DNA of 64,000 nucleotides, from positions 1 to 64,000 of the forward strand of contig DAHUXS010000012.1 in NCBI GenBank assembly GCA_027306995.1, written 5' to 3'. Under the pieces are notes generated by a model that searched no databases, had not been told where the DNA came from, and saw only the letters and a program-made list of their open reading frames with translations. This DNA comes from Lysobacter sp. Lineage in GTDB: Bacteria > Pseudomonadota > Gammaproteobacteria > Xanthomonadales > Xanthomonadaceae. The position numbers and the translations under genes are program-made. Below, piece by piece: positions 1 through 8,282 of the stretch; position 1 is the stretch's first letter; each line of letters opens with the position of its first letter.

Positions 1-6
1 CCGGAT

Positions 7-2229
7 TTATTTGCGACGTCGCCCGAGCCGCAACGCATTGCTGACCACCGAGACCGAACTCAGGCTCATCGCCAGCGCCGCGATCATCGGACTCAGCAAC
101 AGACCGAACACCGGATACAGCACGCCGGCAGCGAGCGGCACGCCCAGCGCGTTGTAGAGGAAGGCGAATCCGAGGTTCTGTCGCATGTTGGCGACGGTCT
201 CGCGCGAAATCGCGCGGGCTTCGACGATGCGACCGAGATCGCCCTTGACCAGGGTGACTTGTGCGCTCGACATCGCGACATCGGTCCCTGTACCCATGGC
301 GATGCCGATATCCGCTGCCGCCAACGCCGGCGCATCGTTGATGCCATCACCGGCCATGGCGACATGGCGTCCTTCCGATTTCAGTCGTTGGATCAATGCG
401 ACCTTGCCGGCGGGATCGACGCCGCCATGCACCTCGTCGATGCCCAATGTTCGACCGACCGCTTCCGCCGTCGCCATGGCATCGCCGGAGGCCATCACGA
501 TGCGCACGCCATCGGCGCGCAAGGCATCGAGCGCCGGCTGCGTGCTGGCCTTGACCGGATCGGCAACGGCGATCGCCGCAGCCAATCGCCCATCCACAGC
601 GAGGAACATCACCGTCGCCCCATCGGAACGCAGGCGTTCTGCATCCTTTGCCAATGGCCCCGCGCCGCACCCGACCTCATCCATCAGGACCTGGTTGCCC
701 AACGCCAATGCGCGCCCGTCGATGTGGCCACTCACGCCGCGTCCGGTCGACGATTCGAACGCATCCATCTTGGAGAGCTGCAACGAACGTTGCTTCGCTT
801 CGGCAACGATGGCTGCCGCCAGGGGATGTTCGCTCCCCTGCTCCAGGCTCGCTGCCCACCGGATAACTGTATCCTCGTCGTAACCATCGACGGCCACTGT
901 TTCGCGATATGCGGGCCGCCCTTCGGTCAAGGTGCCGGTCTTGTCGACGACCAGCGTATCGATGGAGCCAAGGCGTTCGATGGCTTCGGCATCGCGGAAC
1001 AGCACGCCGGCATGCGCAGCACGTCCGGTCGCGACCATCACCGACATCGGCGTCGCCAGCCCCAAGGCACAGGGACAGGCGATGATCAGCACCGAGACCG
1101 CATTGAGCACCGCGTAGGTCCACGACGGTTCCGGCCCGAACACGCCCCAGGCGACGAAGGTGATCGCGGCAGCCGCCAGCACCGCGAGCACGAACCAGAA
1201 CGCGACCTTGTCGGCCATTCGCTGCATCGGTGCGCGCGAACGTTGCGCCTGCGCAACCAGTTGCACAATCCGCGACAACACGGTGTCCGATCCCACCTGT
1301 TCGGCGCGAATCACCAGGCTTCCGGTGCCGTTGAGCGTTGCGCCGATCACGCGATCGCCTATCCCCTTCCCCACCGGAACCGGTTCGCCGGTCAGCATCG
1401 ATTCGTCGATGTTCGAATGACCATCAAGCACGATCCCATCGACCGGCACCTTTTCGCCAGGACGGATGCGCAGGCGATCGCCAACGTGAACGTGTTCCAG
1501 CGGAATGTCTTCCTCGCCGCCATCAGCACCGATCCGACGCGCCGTCTTCGGCGCCAGGCCGAGCAAGGCCTTGATGGCTGCCGAAGTCTTCGAACGTGCC
1601 CGCAACTCGAGCAGCTGTCCGACCAATGTCAGCGAAACGATCACCGCCGCCGCTTCGAAATACACGCCGACGCGGCCATGCTCGCGGAACGATGCCGGGA
1701 AGATCTCCGGAGCGATCGTCGCGACGGCGCTATAGCCGAACGCGGAGGCAACCCCGATGCCGATCAGCGTCCACATGTTGGGGCTGCGGTTGCGGATCGA
1801 TTGCAGGCAGCGTTCGAAGAACGGCCAGCCCGCCCACAGCACCACCGGCGCGCTCAATGCGAATTCGATCCAACTGCGAGCCGACGCGGTGAGAAAGTCG
1901 AATCTCGAGCCGAACATCGCCAGCACGAACACCGCGACCGTCAACGGCAATGTCCAGCGGAACCGCCTGCTGAAATCGACGAGTTCCGGATTCTCCTCGT
2001 CCTCGAGCGATGGCATTTCCGGCTCGAGTGCCATTCCGCAGATCGGGCAGATGCCCGGTCCTTCCTGGCGGATTTCCTGATGCATCGGACAGGTATAGAT
2101 AGTCCCGGTCGGCATCTCGATCGCCGGCACTGCACTCGTCGAATGATTGCCGGAACAGCACGATTTCATTTGGCCGTGATCATGCCCGCCACCATGACCA
2201 TGGCCATGATCGTGGGAATGCGCAGTCAC
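7..2229 (-). CDS. Cu(+)/Ag(+)-exporting P1B-type ATPase
   Basis: Inner-membrane ATPase that pumps monovalent copper or silver out of the cytoplasm. It has a His-rich N-terminus (about residues 4-20), a Cys/His heavy-metal-binding module (YTCPMH...CPICGM, about 45-69) and eight predicted membrane helices. The transport motif CPC is at about 385-387, the phosphorylation site DKTGTLTEG has Asp at about 429, and [16 protein letters not shown] and the C-terminal [15 protein letters not shown] are present. The usual HMA domain with CxxC is absent, so the His-rich/HMBD segment is the only visible N-terminal metal site. I chose the GTG at 2229 (740 aa): a GGAGG lies seven bases upstream, and GTGA overlaps the stop of the merR gene, implying translational coupling. 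An upstream ATG at 2292 exists but lies inside merR. The gene is often called copA or copF. Confidence 0.95.
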   Translation of the reverse strand: MTAHSHDHGHGHGGGHDHGQMKSCCSGNHSTSAVPAIEMPTGTIYTCPMHQEIRQEGPGICPICGMALEPEMPSLEDEENPELVDFSRRFRWTLPLTVAVFVLAMFGSRFDFLTASARSWIEFALSAPVVLWAGWPFFERCLQSIRNRSPNMWTLIGIGVASAFGYSAVATIAPEIFPASFREHGRVGVYFEAAAVIVSLTLVGQLLELRARSKTSAAIKALLGLAPKTARRIGADGGEEDIPLEHVHVGDRLRIRPGEKVPVDGIVLDGHSNIDESMLTGEPVPVGKGIGDRVIGATLNGTGSLVIRAEQVGSDTVLSRIVQLVAQAQRSRAPMQRMADKVAFWFVLAVLAAAAITFVAWGVFGPEPSWTYAVLNAVSVLIIACPCALGLATPMSVMVATGRAAHAGVLFRDAEAIERLGSIDTLVVDKTGTLTEGRPAYRETVAVDGYDEDTVIRWAASLEQGSEHPLAAAIVAEAKQRSLQLSKMDAFESSTGRGVSGHIDGRALALGNQVLMDEVGCGAGPLAKDAERLRSDGATVMFLAVDGRLAAAIAVADPVKASTQPALDALRADGVRIVMASGDAMATAEAVGRTLGIDEVHGGVDPAGKVALIQRLKSEGRHVAMAGDGINDAPALAAADIGIAMGTGTDVAMSSAQVTLVKGDLGRIVEARAISRETVANMRQNLGFAFLYNALGVPLAAGVLYPVFGLLLSPMIAALAMSLSSVSVVSNALRLGRRRK

Positions 2230-2624
2230 TGCACATCCTCCGACAACGCGTTGAGGATCGGACATTGATCGAGTGCGCCATGCCCCGGGCATGATTCGGT
2301 CAGCCCTTCGAGTGCGACGCGCATGCGTTCCAACTCGGCGATGCGGGCCTTGATGTCGACGATCTTGTCGAGCGCCGCCGACTTCATCGCCGCCATGTCG
2401 TCATCGCGCGAACTGGAGAGCTCCAGCAATTCGCGAATTTCCGGCAAGGTGAATCCGAGCGCCTTGGCACGACGAACGAAGCGCAGCCGCTTGACGTCGC
2501 CCTCGCCGTAGATGCGGTAGCCGGACGACAGGCGCTCCGGCTTGGGCAAGAGGCCTTCGCGCTCGTAATAACGGACGGTGTCGATGTTCACTTCGGCGCG
2601 TTGCGCCAATTGGCCGATCTTCAT
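2226..2624 (-). CDS. cueR: MerR-family copper-responsive regulator (CueR-like)
   Basis: Cytoplasmic metal-sensing transcription activator of 132 aa. The N-terminal winged helix reads [20 protein letters not shown], followed by the EREGLLP wing and a dimerisation helix. The C-terminal metal loop is [11 protein letters not shown] (C-x8-C), one residue longer than the C-x7-C of E. coli CueR. At the position where zinc/mercury sensors carry a Cys in the dimer helix, this protein appears to have Met, so a monovalent-metal sensor is more likely. It lies between copB and the ATPase and overlaps the ATPase start by four bases. The start at 2624 fits the family N-terminus; an in-frame ATG at 2672 lies inside the promoter. 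Metal identity (Cu, Ag, Au) is inferred from neighbours. Confidence 0.9.
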   Translation of the reverse strand: MKIGQLAQRAEVNIDTVRYYEREGLLPKPERLSSGYRIYGEGDVKRLRFVRRAKALGFTLPEIRELLELSSSRDDDMAAMKSAALDKIVDIKARIAELERMRVALEGLTESCPGHGALDQCPILNALSEDVQ

Positions 2625-2653
2625 TCCGGCAGCCTGTTTGGGACGATGCCGGC

Positions 2654-2685
2654 ACTCTAAACCATGGAGCAAGGTCTAGAGTCAA
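2654..2685 (-). promoter_or_regulatory. MerR-type promoter/operator of cueR-ATPase
   Basis: On the minus strand, -35 TTGACT (2685-2680) and -10 TAGAGT (2659-2654) are separated by 20 bases, the over-long spacer typical of MerR-activated promoters. A dyad fills it: ACTCTAGACC and GGTTTAGAGT match at nine of ten positions around a nine-base centre (2654-2682). It sits between the copB stop and the cueR start, so cueR and the ATPase can be transcribed independently of copAB. Confidence 0.85.
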
Positions 2686-2691
2686 GTGTTT

Positions 2692-3729
2692 TCAGAACCA
2701 GGTGCGGAATCCCAGGACGAACCGGGTATCGCCCCGCTGCCCCGATTCTTCGCGACGAAAATCCGCGGTGCGACCGAATGCCTGCTCACGGGTGACACCG
2801 ATATAAGGAGCGAACTGGCGGGTGAATTCGTAACGGAGGCGGATGCCCGCTTCCGCCGTGCTCAACCCGGAACCGATCCCGCGCAGGCGATCGTCCTTGC
2901 CATAGGCGTTCACTTCGACCAGCGGCTGCAGGATCAGGCGGTTGGTCAGCAGCAGTTCGTATTCGGCCTCGAAGCGCAGCGCGGTTTGCCCGCGTTGACC
3001 GAGGTAGGCCGTCGTTTCGACTTCGAATTTCTGTGGTGCCAAGCCCTGTACGCCGATTGCGGCGAACGTCTGGCCATCGCCGGGTTTGGAATCGTGACGC
3101 ACGCCAGCCACCACGTCCCACCATGGCGACACGCTATGCCCGTACAGGATTTCCGCATCGGCGGATTCGGTGCGATTGGAAACGCGCTCGCCTTCCGTGC
3201 GCAGCCAGGCACGATTCAAGTCGGTCCCGATCCAGCCACGACCTTCCCACGCGACGCCCCTGCCCGGCGAGTCGTTCCAGGTTTCCAGCCTGTTGAGCAG
3301 TGCGTAGCCGTGGATCGCGTTGTCCATCATGTCGTGCCCGCCGTGCGGCGGGACCGCGGCGGCGCGATCGGCATCCGTGAGCGCGGGAATCGGGGTTTTC
3401 GGTTCGTTCGGCGCCGGCGCCTTCTGGTGCATGGCGTGGTCCATGCCTTGCATGTCGCCCTGGTCCATCCGCATCTGCGAATGGTCCATTCCTTCCATTG
3501 CGGAATGATCCATTCCCGGCATTTGCGAATGATCCATTTCGTCGGAAGCCTTCGCTTTCGGCTTGGCCGGGGCTTTCTTTTTCGCAGGCTGCTTCTTTGC
3601 AGCGCTCGTCTGCGGCATCGGCATGGACATCGTCGAATGATCCATCTCCTGCGCGGCTGCTTGCGGCGACAGCAACGCGAGTCCGATCGCAGCAGCCAGC
3701 AGGCGAATCGTCGTGTTCATCGCGATCAT
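2692..3729 (-). CDS. copB: Outer-membrane copper resistance protein CopB
   Basis: Predicted outer-membrane beta-barrel of the CopB family (345 aa), partner of the multicopper oxidase. It has a signal peptide (MNTTIRLLAAAIGLALLSPQ, cut after AAA), a Lys/Ala/Pro-rich linker, then Met/His-rich repeats of the MDHSQM and MDQGDM type (about residues 55-95) likely to bind copper. The C-terminal barrel ends in Phe. Its ATG at 3729 overlaps the oxidase stop (ATGA, 3726-3729); an ATG at 3720 would give the tidier signal peptide. It is co-transcribed with copA from the promoter at 5539-5569. Confidence 0.95.
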   Translation of the reverse strand: MIAMNTTIRLLAAAIGLALLSPQAAAQEMDHSTMSMPMPQTSAAKKQPAKKKAPAKPKAKASDEMDHSQMPGMDHSAMEGMDHSQMRMDQGDMQGMDHAMHQKAPAPNEPKTPIPALTDADRAAAVPPHGGHDMMDNAIHGYALLNRLETWNDSPGRGVAWEGRGWIGTDLNRAWLRTEGERVSNRTESADAEILYGHSVSPWWDVVAGVRHDSKPGDGQTFAAIGVQGLAPQKFEVETTAYLGQRGQTALRFEAEYELLLTNRLILQPLVEVNAYGKDDRLRGIGSGLSTAEAGIRLRYEFTRQFAPYIGVTREQAFGRTADFRREESGQRGDTRFVLGFRTWF

Positions 3730-5498
3730 TCCGCCACCCGCACGGTACGCATCATTCCTGCTTCCATGTGATACAGCAGATGACAGTGATAGGCCCAATC
3801 GCCTAGGGCATCTGCACGCACGCGATAGCTGCGACGGGTTCCCGGCGGGATGTCGATGGTGTGCTTGCGGACCATGAAGTTCCCATGCTCGTCCTCGAGG
3901 TCGCTCCACATGCCGTGCAAATGGATGGGGTGCGTCATCATCGTGTCGTTGACCAGCACGATGCGCAGGCGTTCGCCGTAATTGAGCTTCAGTGGCGCGG
4001 CATCGGAGAATTTCTGGCCGTTGAACGACCACGCGAATTTCTCCATGTGGCCGGTCAGGTGCAGTTCGACATCACGCCCGGGATCGCGGCCATCGGGGTC
4101 GTCGAAGGCGCTGCGCAGCATCGAATAGCTCAACACCTTGCGGCCGTTGTCGCGCAGCCCGATGCCGGGATCGTCCAGTTTCGCTGTCGGCGACATCGCC
4201 TGCATGTCCACCAGCGGATTGTCCGTTTCGCTGGGCGGGTGCGTCGGCATCGTGCCGGAACCATGATCCATCCCGGCCATTCCGCTCATGTCGTGGCCCA
4301 TGTCCATGCCCTGCATCGACGACATGTCGTGACCCATCGCCATGTCGGACATCCCCAGCAGCGGTCTCGGGTCGATGGCGGGAATCGGTGCGCGCAATCC
4401 TTCGCGCACCGCCAGCGTGCCGCTGACGTAGCCGGTGCGGCCAAGATCTTGCGCGAAGATGGTGAAGGCATCCTGTCCCGAAGGTTCGACGATCACGTCG
4501 TAGGTTTCCGCGGCGGCGATGCGGAATTCGTCCACCGTCACCGGATGCACGTACTGGCCGTCAGCCGCGACCACTGTCATCTTCAGGCCGGGAATGCGCA
4601 CGTCGAAATGCGTCATCGACGAGCCGTTGATGAAACGCAGTCGCACCCTCTCGCCGGAACGGAACAATCCCGTCCAGTTGCCGAGCGACGTGGTGCCGTT
4701 CATCAGGTAAGTGTAGGTATTGCCGTTGACGTCGGAGAGATCGCTGGGCGACATCCGCATCCCGCCCCACATGCGACGATCCGCCACCGTTGCCGACAAA
4801 CCATTCTTCTTCGCATCGCGAACGAAATCGCCAGCAGTGCGCTGATAGTGGTTGTCGTACATCGCCATCTTTTTCAGCCGCGCGAACAATCGCTGCGGAT
4901 CGAGATCCGTCCAGTCACTGAGCAACACCACGTAATCGCGATCGAAACGGAAGGGTTCGGGTTCGATCGGATCGATGATCAACGGGCCATACAGTCCGCG
5001 CTGTTCCTGGAATCCGGAATGACTGTGATACCAGTACGTGCCGGATTGCCGCACGTCGAAACGATAGAGATAACTTTCGCCGGGACGGATGCCGTCGAAG
5101 CTCAATCCCGGAACGCCATCCATGTTCGCCGGCAACAAAATGCCGTGCCAATGGATCGATGCTTCTCCGTCGTGCATCGATGTGCGTTGCAACGCATTGC
5201 GTACGCGAATGTTGACGGTGCTGCCTTCCTTCCAGCGCAGCAACGGCGCCGGCAGCGAACCATTCACCGTGACCGCGGTACGTGCCTTGCCGGTGAAATC
5301 CACTGCCATTTCGCCGATGGAAAGATCGAAGTCGGTCCCCACCAGCACCTCGGGCTGTCCGCTGGAACGCAGGGCCCAACCCTGCTTCGGCCACAGGCCA
5401 AGGCCTGCCAGGACGCCCCCCGCGGCCAGTCCCTGGACGAAACGGCGCCGCGACAGCCCTGCCCTGCCTTCCTGCATGCCATTGAATTCAAACGCCAT
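3726..5498 (-). CDS. copA: Periplasmic multicopper oxidase CopA (copper resistance)
   Basis: Tat-exported copper oxidase of the CopA/PcoA type (590 aa) that detoxifies Cu(I) in the periplasm. The twin-arginine signal is SRRRFVQG at about residues 16-23. Copper ligand motifs are all visible: HWHGI and YWYHSHSG in the first cupredoxin domain, HPIHLHGMW and YHCHLLYHMEAGM in the last. A Met-rich segment with repeated GMDMGHDM-like units (about 395-420) is the usual CopA copper-binding insert. It is the first gene of the copAB unit, with a MerR-type promoter directly upstream and copB coupled by an ATGA overlap. The start at 5498 was taken; ATG at 5477 would also keep the Tat signal. Confidence 0.96.
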   Translation of the reverse strand: MAFEFNGMQEGRAGLSRRRFVQGLAAGGVLAGLGLWPKQGWALRSSGQPEVLVGTDFDLSIGEMAVDFTGKARTAVTVNGSLPAPLLRWKEGSTVNIRVRNALQRTSMHDGEASIHWHGILLPANMDGVPGLSFDGIRPGESYLYRFDVRQSGTYWYHSHSGFQEQRGLYGPLIIDPIEPEPFRFDRDYVVLLSDWTDLDPQRLFARLKKMAMYDNHYQRTAGDFVRDAKKNGLSATVADRRMWGGMRMSPSDLSDVNGNTYTYLMNGTTSLGNWTGLFRSGERVRLRFINGSSMTHFDVRIPGLKMTVVAADGQYVHPVTVDEFRIAAAETYDVIVEPSGQDAFTIFAQDLGRTGYVSGTLAVREGLRAPIPAIDPRPLLGMSDMAMGHDMSSMQGMDMGHDMSGMAGMDHGSGTMPTHPPSETDNPLVDMQAMSPTAKLDDPGIGLRDNGRKVLSYSMLRSAFDDPDGRDPGRDVELHLTGHMEKFAWSFNGQKFSDAAPLKLNYGERLRIVLVNDTMMTHPIHLHGMWSDLEDEHGNFMVRKHTIDIPPGTRRSYRVRADALGDWAYHCHLLYHMEAGMMRTVRVAE

Positions 5499-5538
5499 TT
5501 CTGTCCCGGACGGTGCGGTGACGCCGCAATCCCGACCA

Positions 5539-5569
5539 ACTCTAGAGTCTGGAGCCGCCCCAGAGTCAA
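5539..5569 (-). promoter_or_regulatory. Second MerR-type promoter, in front of copAB
   Basis: On the minus strand, TTGACT (5569-5564) and TAGAGT (5544-5539) are separated by 19 bases. Both hexamers are identical to those of the cueR-ATPase promoter, and an ACTCT...AGAGT dyad spans the spacer. This places copAB under the same MerR regulator encoded at 2226-2624. Regulation by that protein is inferred from the shared site. Confidence 0.8.
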
Positions 5570-5620
5570 GCCGGACGTCCGATCTGTCCGCATCTATGTC
5601 TTCAGTTGGGGGTCAGCCTA

Positions 5621-5648
5621 TTGACGGGGCCTGATTTGGTGTTATAGT
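5621..5648 (+). promoter_or_regulatory. Sigma70-like promoter of the GntR-ABC operon
   Basis: TTGACG (5621-5626), a 16-base spacer and TATAGT (5643-5648) form a strong-looking promoter, about 30 bases upstream of the first small gene. The -10 element lies inside the palindrome at 5639-5660. Confidence 0.8.
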
Positions 5649-5660
5649 TCAATACAACAC
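5639..5660 (+). promoter_or_regulatory. Probable GntR (YtrA-type) operator
   Basis: Imperfect palindrome GTGTTATA-N6-TACAACAC (arms match at seven of eight positions) overlapping the -10 box. Its position and form fit autoregulation by the YtrA-type GntR repressor encoded at 5953. Assignment to that protein is inferred. Confidence 0.7.
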
Positions 5661-5680
5661 CAGTCGAACAGGACGCCACC

Positions 5681-5950
5681 ATGAACATCGGAGCAACTGC
5701 CCGCAAGCACGGCACCACCGCTCTGTTGGGTCTGGCCATCGCCGGTTTCGGTACCGCCACCGCGTTGGCCGGCTCCCCGAGTGCAATGACCCCGCCACTC
5801 CCCACCACGCTGCCCGCCTCACCGCAGCTGTCCGCCAGCCCGGTCGTTGCCAAGGCAGCGCGCCCGGCCCAGGCCAGGTCCGGCAGGACGCTGCGCAATC
5901 GCCGCCAGGCCCAGGCGGTTCCGTTCTTTGCATTCCCGCCGAGGATCTGA
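5681..5950 (+). CDS. Small exported Ala/Pro-rich protein, first gene of the GntR operon
   Basis: Unrecognised 89-aa protein. It has a plausible signal sequence (positive n-region with ARKHG, hydrophobic LLGLAIAGFGTATALAG, cleavage near residue 31) and then a Pro/Ser/Ala-rich, Arg-rich tail with no domain I know. AGGA lies eight bases before the ATG. It is the first gene after the promoter at 5621-5648, and its last codons contain the GAGG ribosome site for the GntR gene, whose ATG is two bases after its stop. It may serve partly as a translated leader. The reading frame is supported by position and start signal, not by homology. Confidence 0.6.
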   Translation: MNIGATARKHGTTALLGLAIAGFGTATALAGSPSAMTPPLPTTLPASPQLSASPVVAKAARPAQARSGRTLRNRRQAQAVPFFAFPPRI

Positions 5951-5952
5951 AC

Positions 5953-6324
5953 ATGTCTCCCGTGCAATGGGCAGACGGAAGCCCGATTTACCGTCAACTC
6001 AAGGAAAAGGTCATCGCCATGATGCTGGATGGAGTTCTCAAGCCGGGCGATGCCCTGCCCTCCGTGCGCCAGGTCGCCGCCGAATACCAACTCAACCCGA
6101 TCACCGTCTCGCGCGCCTACCAGGAACTGGCCGACGAGGGCATGGTCGAGAAGCGCCGCGGCCTCGGCATGTACGTGACCGATAGCGCCCGCAACCAATT
6201 GCGCAACAATGAGCGCGACCGCTTCCTCAAGGAAGAATGGCCGCTGATCCTGGAACGGATCCAGCGCCTCGGCTTCGAACCCGCCGAATTGCTTGACCCC
6301 TCACGTAAATGGAGCGCGCCATGA
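5953..6324 (+). CDS. GntR-family transcriptional regulator, YtrA subfamily
   Basis: Short GntR repressor (123 aa) with only the winged-helix domain (PIYRQLKEKVIAMML...LPSVRQVAAEY, then ITVSRAYQELADEGMVEKRRG) and a short helical C-terminal tail. This size and the lack of a ligand domain define the YtrA group, which normally controls an adjacent ABC exporter. GAGG lies seven bases before the ATG. Its stop overlaps the ATG of the ABC ATPase (ATGA at 6321). The palindrome at 5639-5660 is its likely operator. The inducing signal cannot be read from sequence; relatives often respond to cell-envelope stress or peptide antibiotics. Confidence 0.93.
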   Translation: MSPVQWADGSPIYRQLKEKVIAMMLDGVLKPGDALPSVRQVAAEYQLNPITVSRAYQELADEGMVEKRRGLGMYVTDSARNQLRNNERDRFLKEEWPLILERIQRLGFEPAELLDPSRKWSAP

Positions 6325-7181
6325 CCGCCGTCATCACCGCACGCGGCCTGCGCAAGGCCTACAAGAACACCACCGCGCTCGACAATGTCAGCTTCGAGAT
6401 CCCGTCGGGCCGCATCGTCGGCCTGATCGGTCCCAACGGCGCCGGCAAGACCACTGCGCTCAAGGCCATCCTTGGCCTGATCCCGTACGAAGGTTCGCTG
6501 GACGTGCTCGGTCGCGATCCGCAGAGCCAACGCGATGCACTGATGAATGACGTCTGCTTCATCGCCGACGTCGCCGTGCTGCCGCGCTGGCTCAAGGTCA
6601 AGCACGCCGCCGAATTCGTCGAAGGCGTCCATCCGCGCTTCGATCGCAGCCGCTTCGAACGCTTCATCGCCCACACCCAGCTGAAGCCGGACATGCGCGT
6701 CGGCCAGATGTCCAAGGGCATGATCGTGCAGCTGCACCTGGCCCTGGTGATGGCGATCGACGCCCGCCTGCTGGTACTCGACGAGCCGACGCTCGGCCTC
6801 GATATCCTCTATCGCCGCGAGTTCTACCAGCGCCTGCTCGAGGATTATTTCGACGAGGACAAGACGATCATCGTCACCACCCACCAGGTCGAGGAGATCG
6901 AACACATCCTCACCGACGTGATGTTCATCCAGGGCGGCAAGCTGGTGCTCAACTCGCCGATGGAAGACGTCAGCTTGCGCTTCACCGAAGTACTGGTGAA
7001 TCCCGACCAGCTCGAAGCCGCCCGCGCGCTCAAGCCGGTCAGCGAACGCGCGATGCCGTTCGGCAAATCCATCCTGCTGTTCGACGGCGTGCCCCAGGTG
7101 CAGCTCGCCGCGCTCGGTGAAACCCGCAGCCCGGGCATCGCCGACCTGTTCGTCGCCACCATGAAGGGGACCTACGCATGA
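6321..7181 (+). CDS. ABC transporter ATP-binding protein
   Basis: ATPase subunit (286 aa) of a two-component ABC exporter. The Walker A is GPNGAGKTT, the Q-loop follows, Walker B is LLVLDEPT and the switch His is in VTTHQ. The signature loop reads MSKGM rather than LSGGQ, as in several YtrB/BcrA-like ATPases, but the usual following Gln-Arg is also missing (IVQLHLAL). It starts within the GntR stop (ATGA, 6321-6324) and overlaps the permease start (ATGA, 7178-7181), so all three are translationally coupled. Substrate unknown. Confidence 0.93.
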   Translation: MTAVITARGLRKAYKNTTALDNVSFEIPSGRIVGLIGPNGAGKTTALKAILGLIPYEGSLDVLGRDPQSQRDALMNDVCFIADVAVLPRWLKVKHAAEFVEGVHPRFDRSRFERFIAHTQLKPDMRVGQMSKGMIVQLHLALVMAIDARLLVLDEPTLGLDILYRREFYQRLLEDYFDEDKTIIVTTHQVEEIEHILTDVMFIQGGKLVLNSPMEDVSLRFTEVLVNPDQLEAARALKPVSERAMPFGKSILLFDGVPQVQLAALGETRSPGIADLFVATMKGTYA

Positions 7182-8242
7182 ACGCCATCGTCAACAACGC
7201 GAACGCCGCGGTTCGTACCGCGCCGCATTCCACCCACCGCATGAAGACGCTGCTCAAGCGTGAATTCTGGGAACACAAGGGCGGCTTCCTGTGGGCGCCG
7301 ATCATCACCAGCGTCATCTTCCTGGTGTTCACCGTCATCGGCAGCAGCGCCGGCCAGTTCGCCTTCCACAAGTTCCAGTCGGAATCGTCGTCGTGGGTCG
7401 TCAACATCGGGGGCCAGGACGTGCCCGCCAACAGCGACAGCGTGCGCCAGGCACTGGCCCACGCCTCGCCCACCGATCTCGCGCAAATGCATGACGCGGT
7501 AAACGGGCTGATGATGGTGGCCGGCGTGTGGCCGCTGATGGTGCTCGGCTTCGTGGTGTTCTTCTACCTGCTGAGCGCCCTGTTCGACGAACGCAAGGAT
7601 CGCAGCGTGCTGTTCTGGAAGTCGATGCCGATTTCCGACAGCGAAACCGTGTTGTCGAAGCTGCTGTCCGGCCTGGTCGTCGCGCCGCTGATCGCGATCG
7701 CGGTGTCCCTCGCCACCATGGTGGTCTTCGCCTTGATCATCAGCGTGTTCATGCTCGGCAACGGCCTGCCACTGGCCCTGCTGTGGTCCAACATGGATCC
7801 GCTGCTGATCGTCGGGCAAACGCTGTTGATGGTGCCGCTGTATGCGCTGTGGGCGCTGCCGACCGCGGGCTGGTTGCTGCTGTGCTCGGCATGGTCGCGT
7901 CGCGTTCCCTTCCTGTGGGCCGTGGGCTTGCCGCTGCTGACCGGTGCACTGGTCTCATGGGCGATCGCGCTGAACGGGATGTACCGTGATACCCCGGTGC
8001 TGGGCATGATGTGGAAGCATGGCATCGTCCGCCTGCTCACCGGCACCTTCCCCGGTTCGCACCTGATCGGCCTGTCGGATGCGGCGATCCGCCACCATCG
8101 CCCCGAAAGCCTGCACGAGGGTCTCCAGTTCTTCAATGGACTGAATGCCTGGACCAGCCCGGCCCTGTGGATCGGTGCAGTGGTGGGCGTCGCGATGATC
8201 TTCGGTGCGATCCGCCTGCGCCGCTGGCGCACCGAAGCCTGA
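7178..8242 (+). CDS. ABC transporter permease
   Basis: Integral membrane protein of 354 aa with six or more hydrophobic segments (for example near residues 40-60, 110-135, 165-200, 215-240, 255-280 and 325-345) and a large non-membrane loop after the first helix. The segment LFDERKDRSVLFWKSMP is typical of ABC-2 type permeases. It overlaps the ATPase gene by four bases and is followed 40 bases later by the lipoprotein gene, so the product probably works with both. The transported molecule is not evident. Confidence 0.88.
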   Translation: MNAIVNNANAAVRTAPHSTHRMKTLLKREFWEHKGGFLWAPIITSVIFLVFTVIGSSAGQFAFHKFQSESSSWVVNIGGQDVPANSDSVRQALAHASPTDLAQMHDAVNGLMMVAGVWPLMVLGFVVFFYLLSALFDERKDRSVLFWKSMPISDSETVLSKLLSGLVVAPLIAIAVSLATMVVFALIISVFMLGNGLPLALLWSNMDPLLIVGQTLLMVPLYALWALPTAGWLLLCSAWSRRVPFLWAVGLPLLTGALVSWAIALNGMYRDTPVLGMMWKHGIVRLLTGTFPGSHLIGLSDAAIRHHRPESLHEGLQFFNGLNAWTSPALWIGAVVGVAMIFGAIRLRRWRTEA

Positions 8243-8282
8243 TCCCGTCATCGCCCAATTGATATTGATCCGGAGAACTTCC

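Noticed and set aside
259-2268. A 669-residue open frame opposite the copper ATPase
   Set aside because: His/Arg-rich shadow; all ATPase motifs lie on the minus strand.
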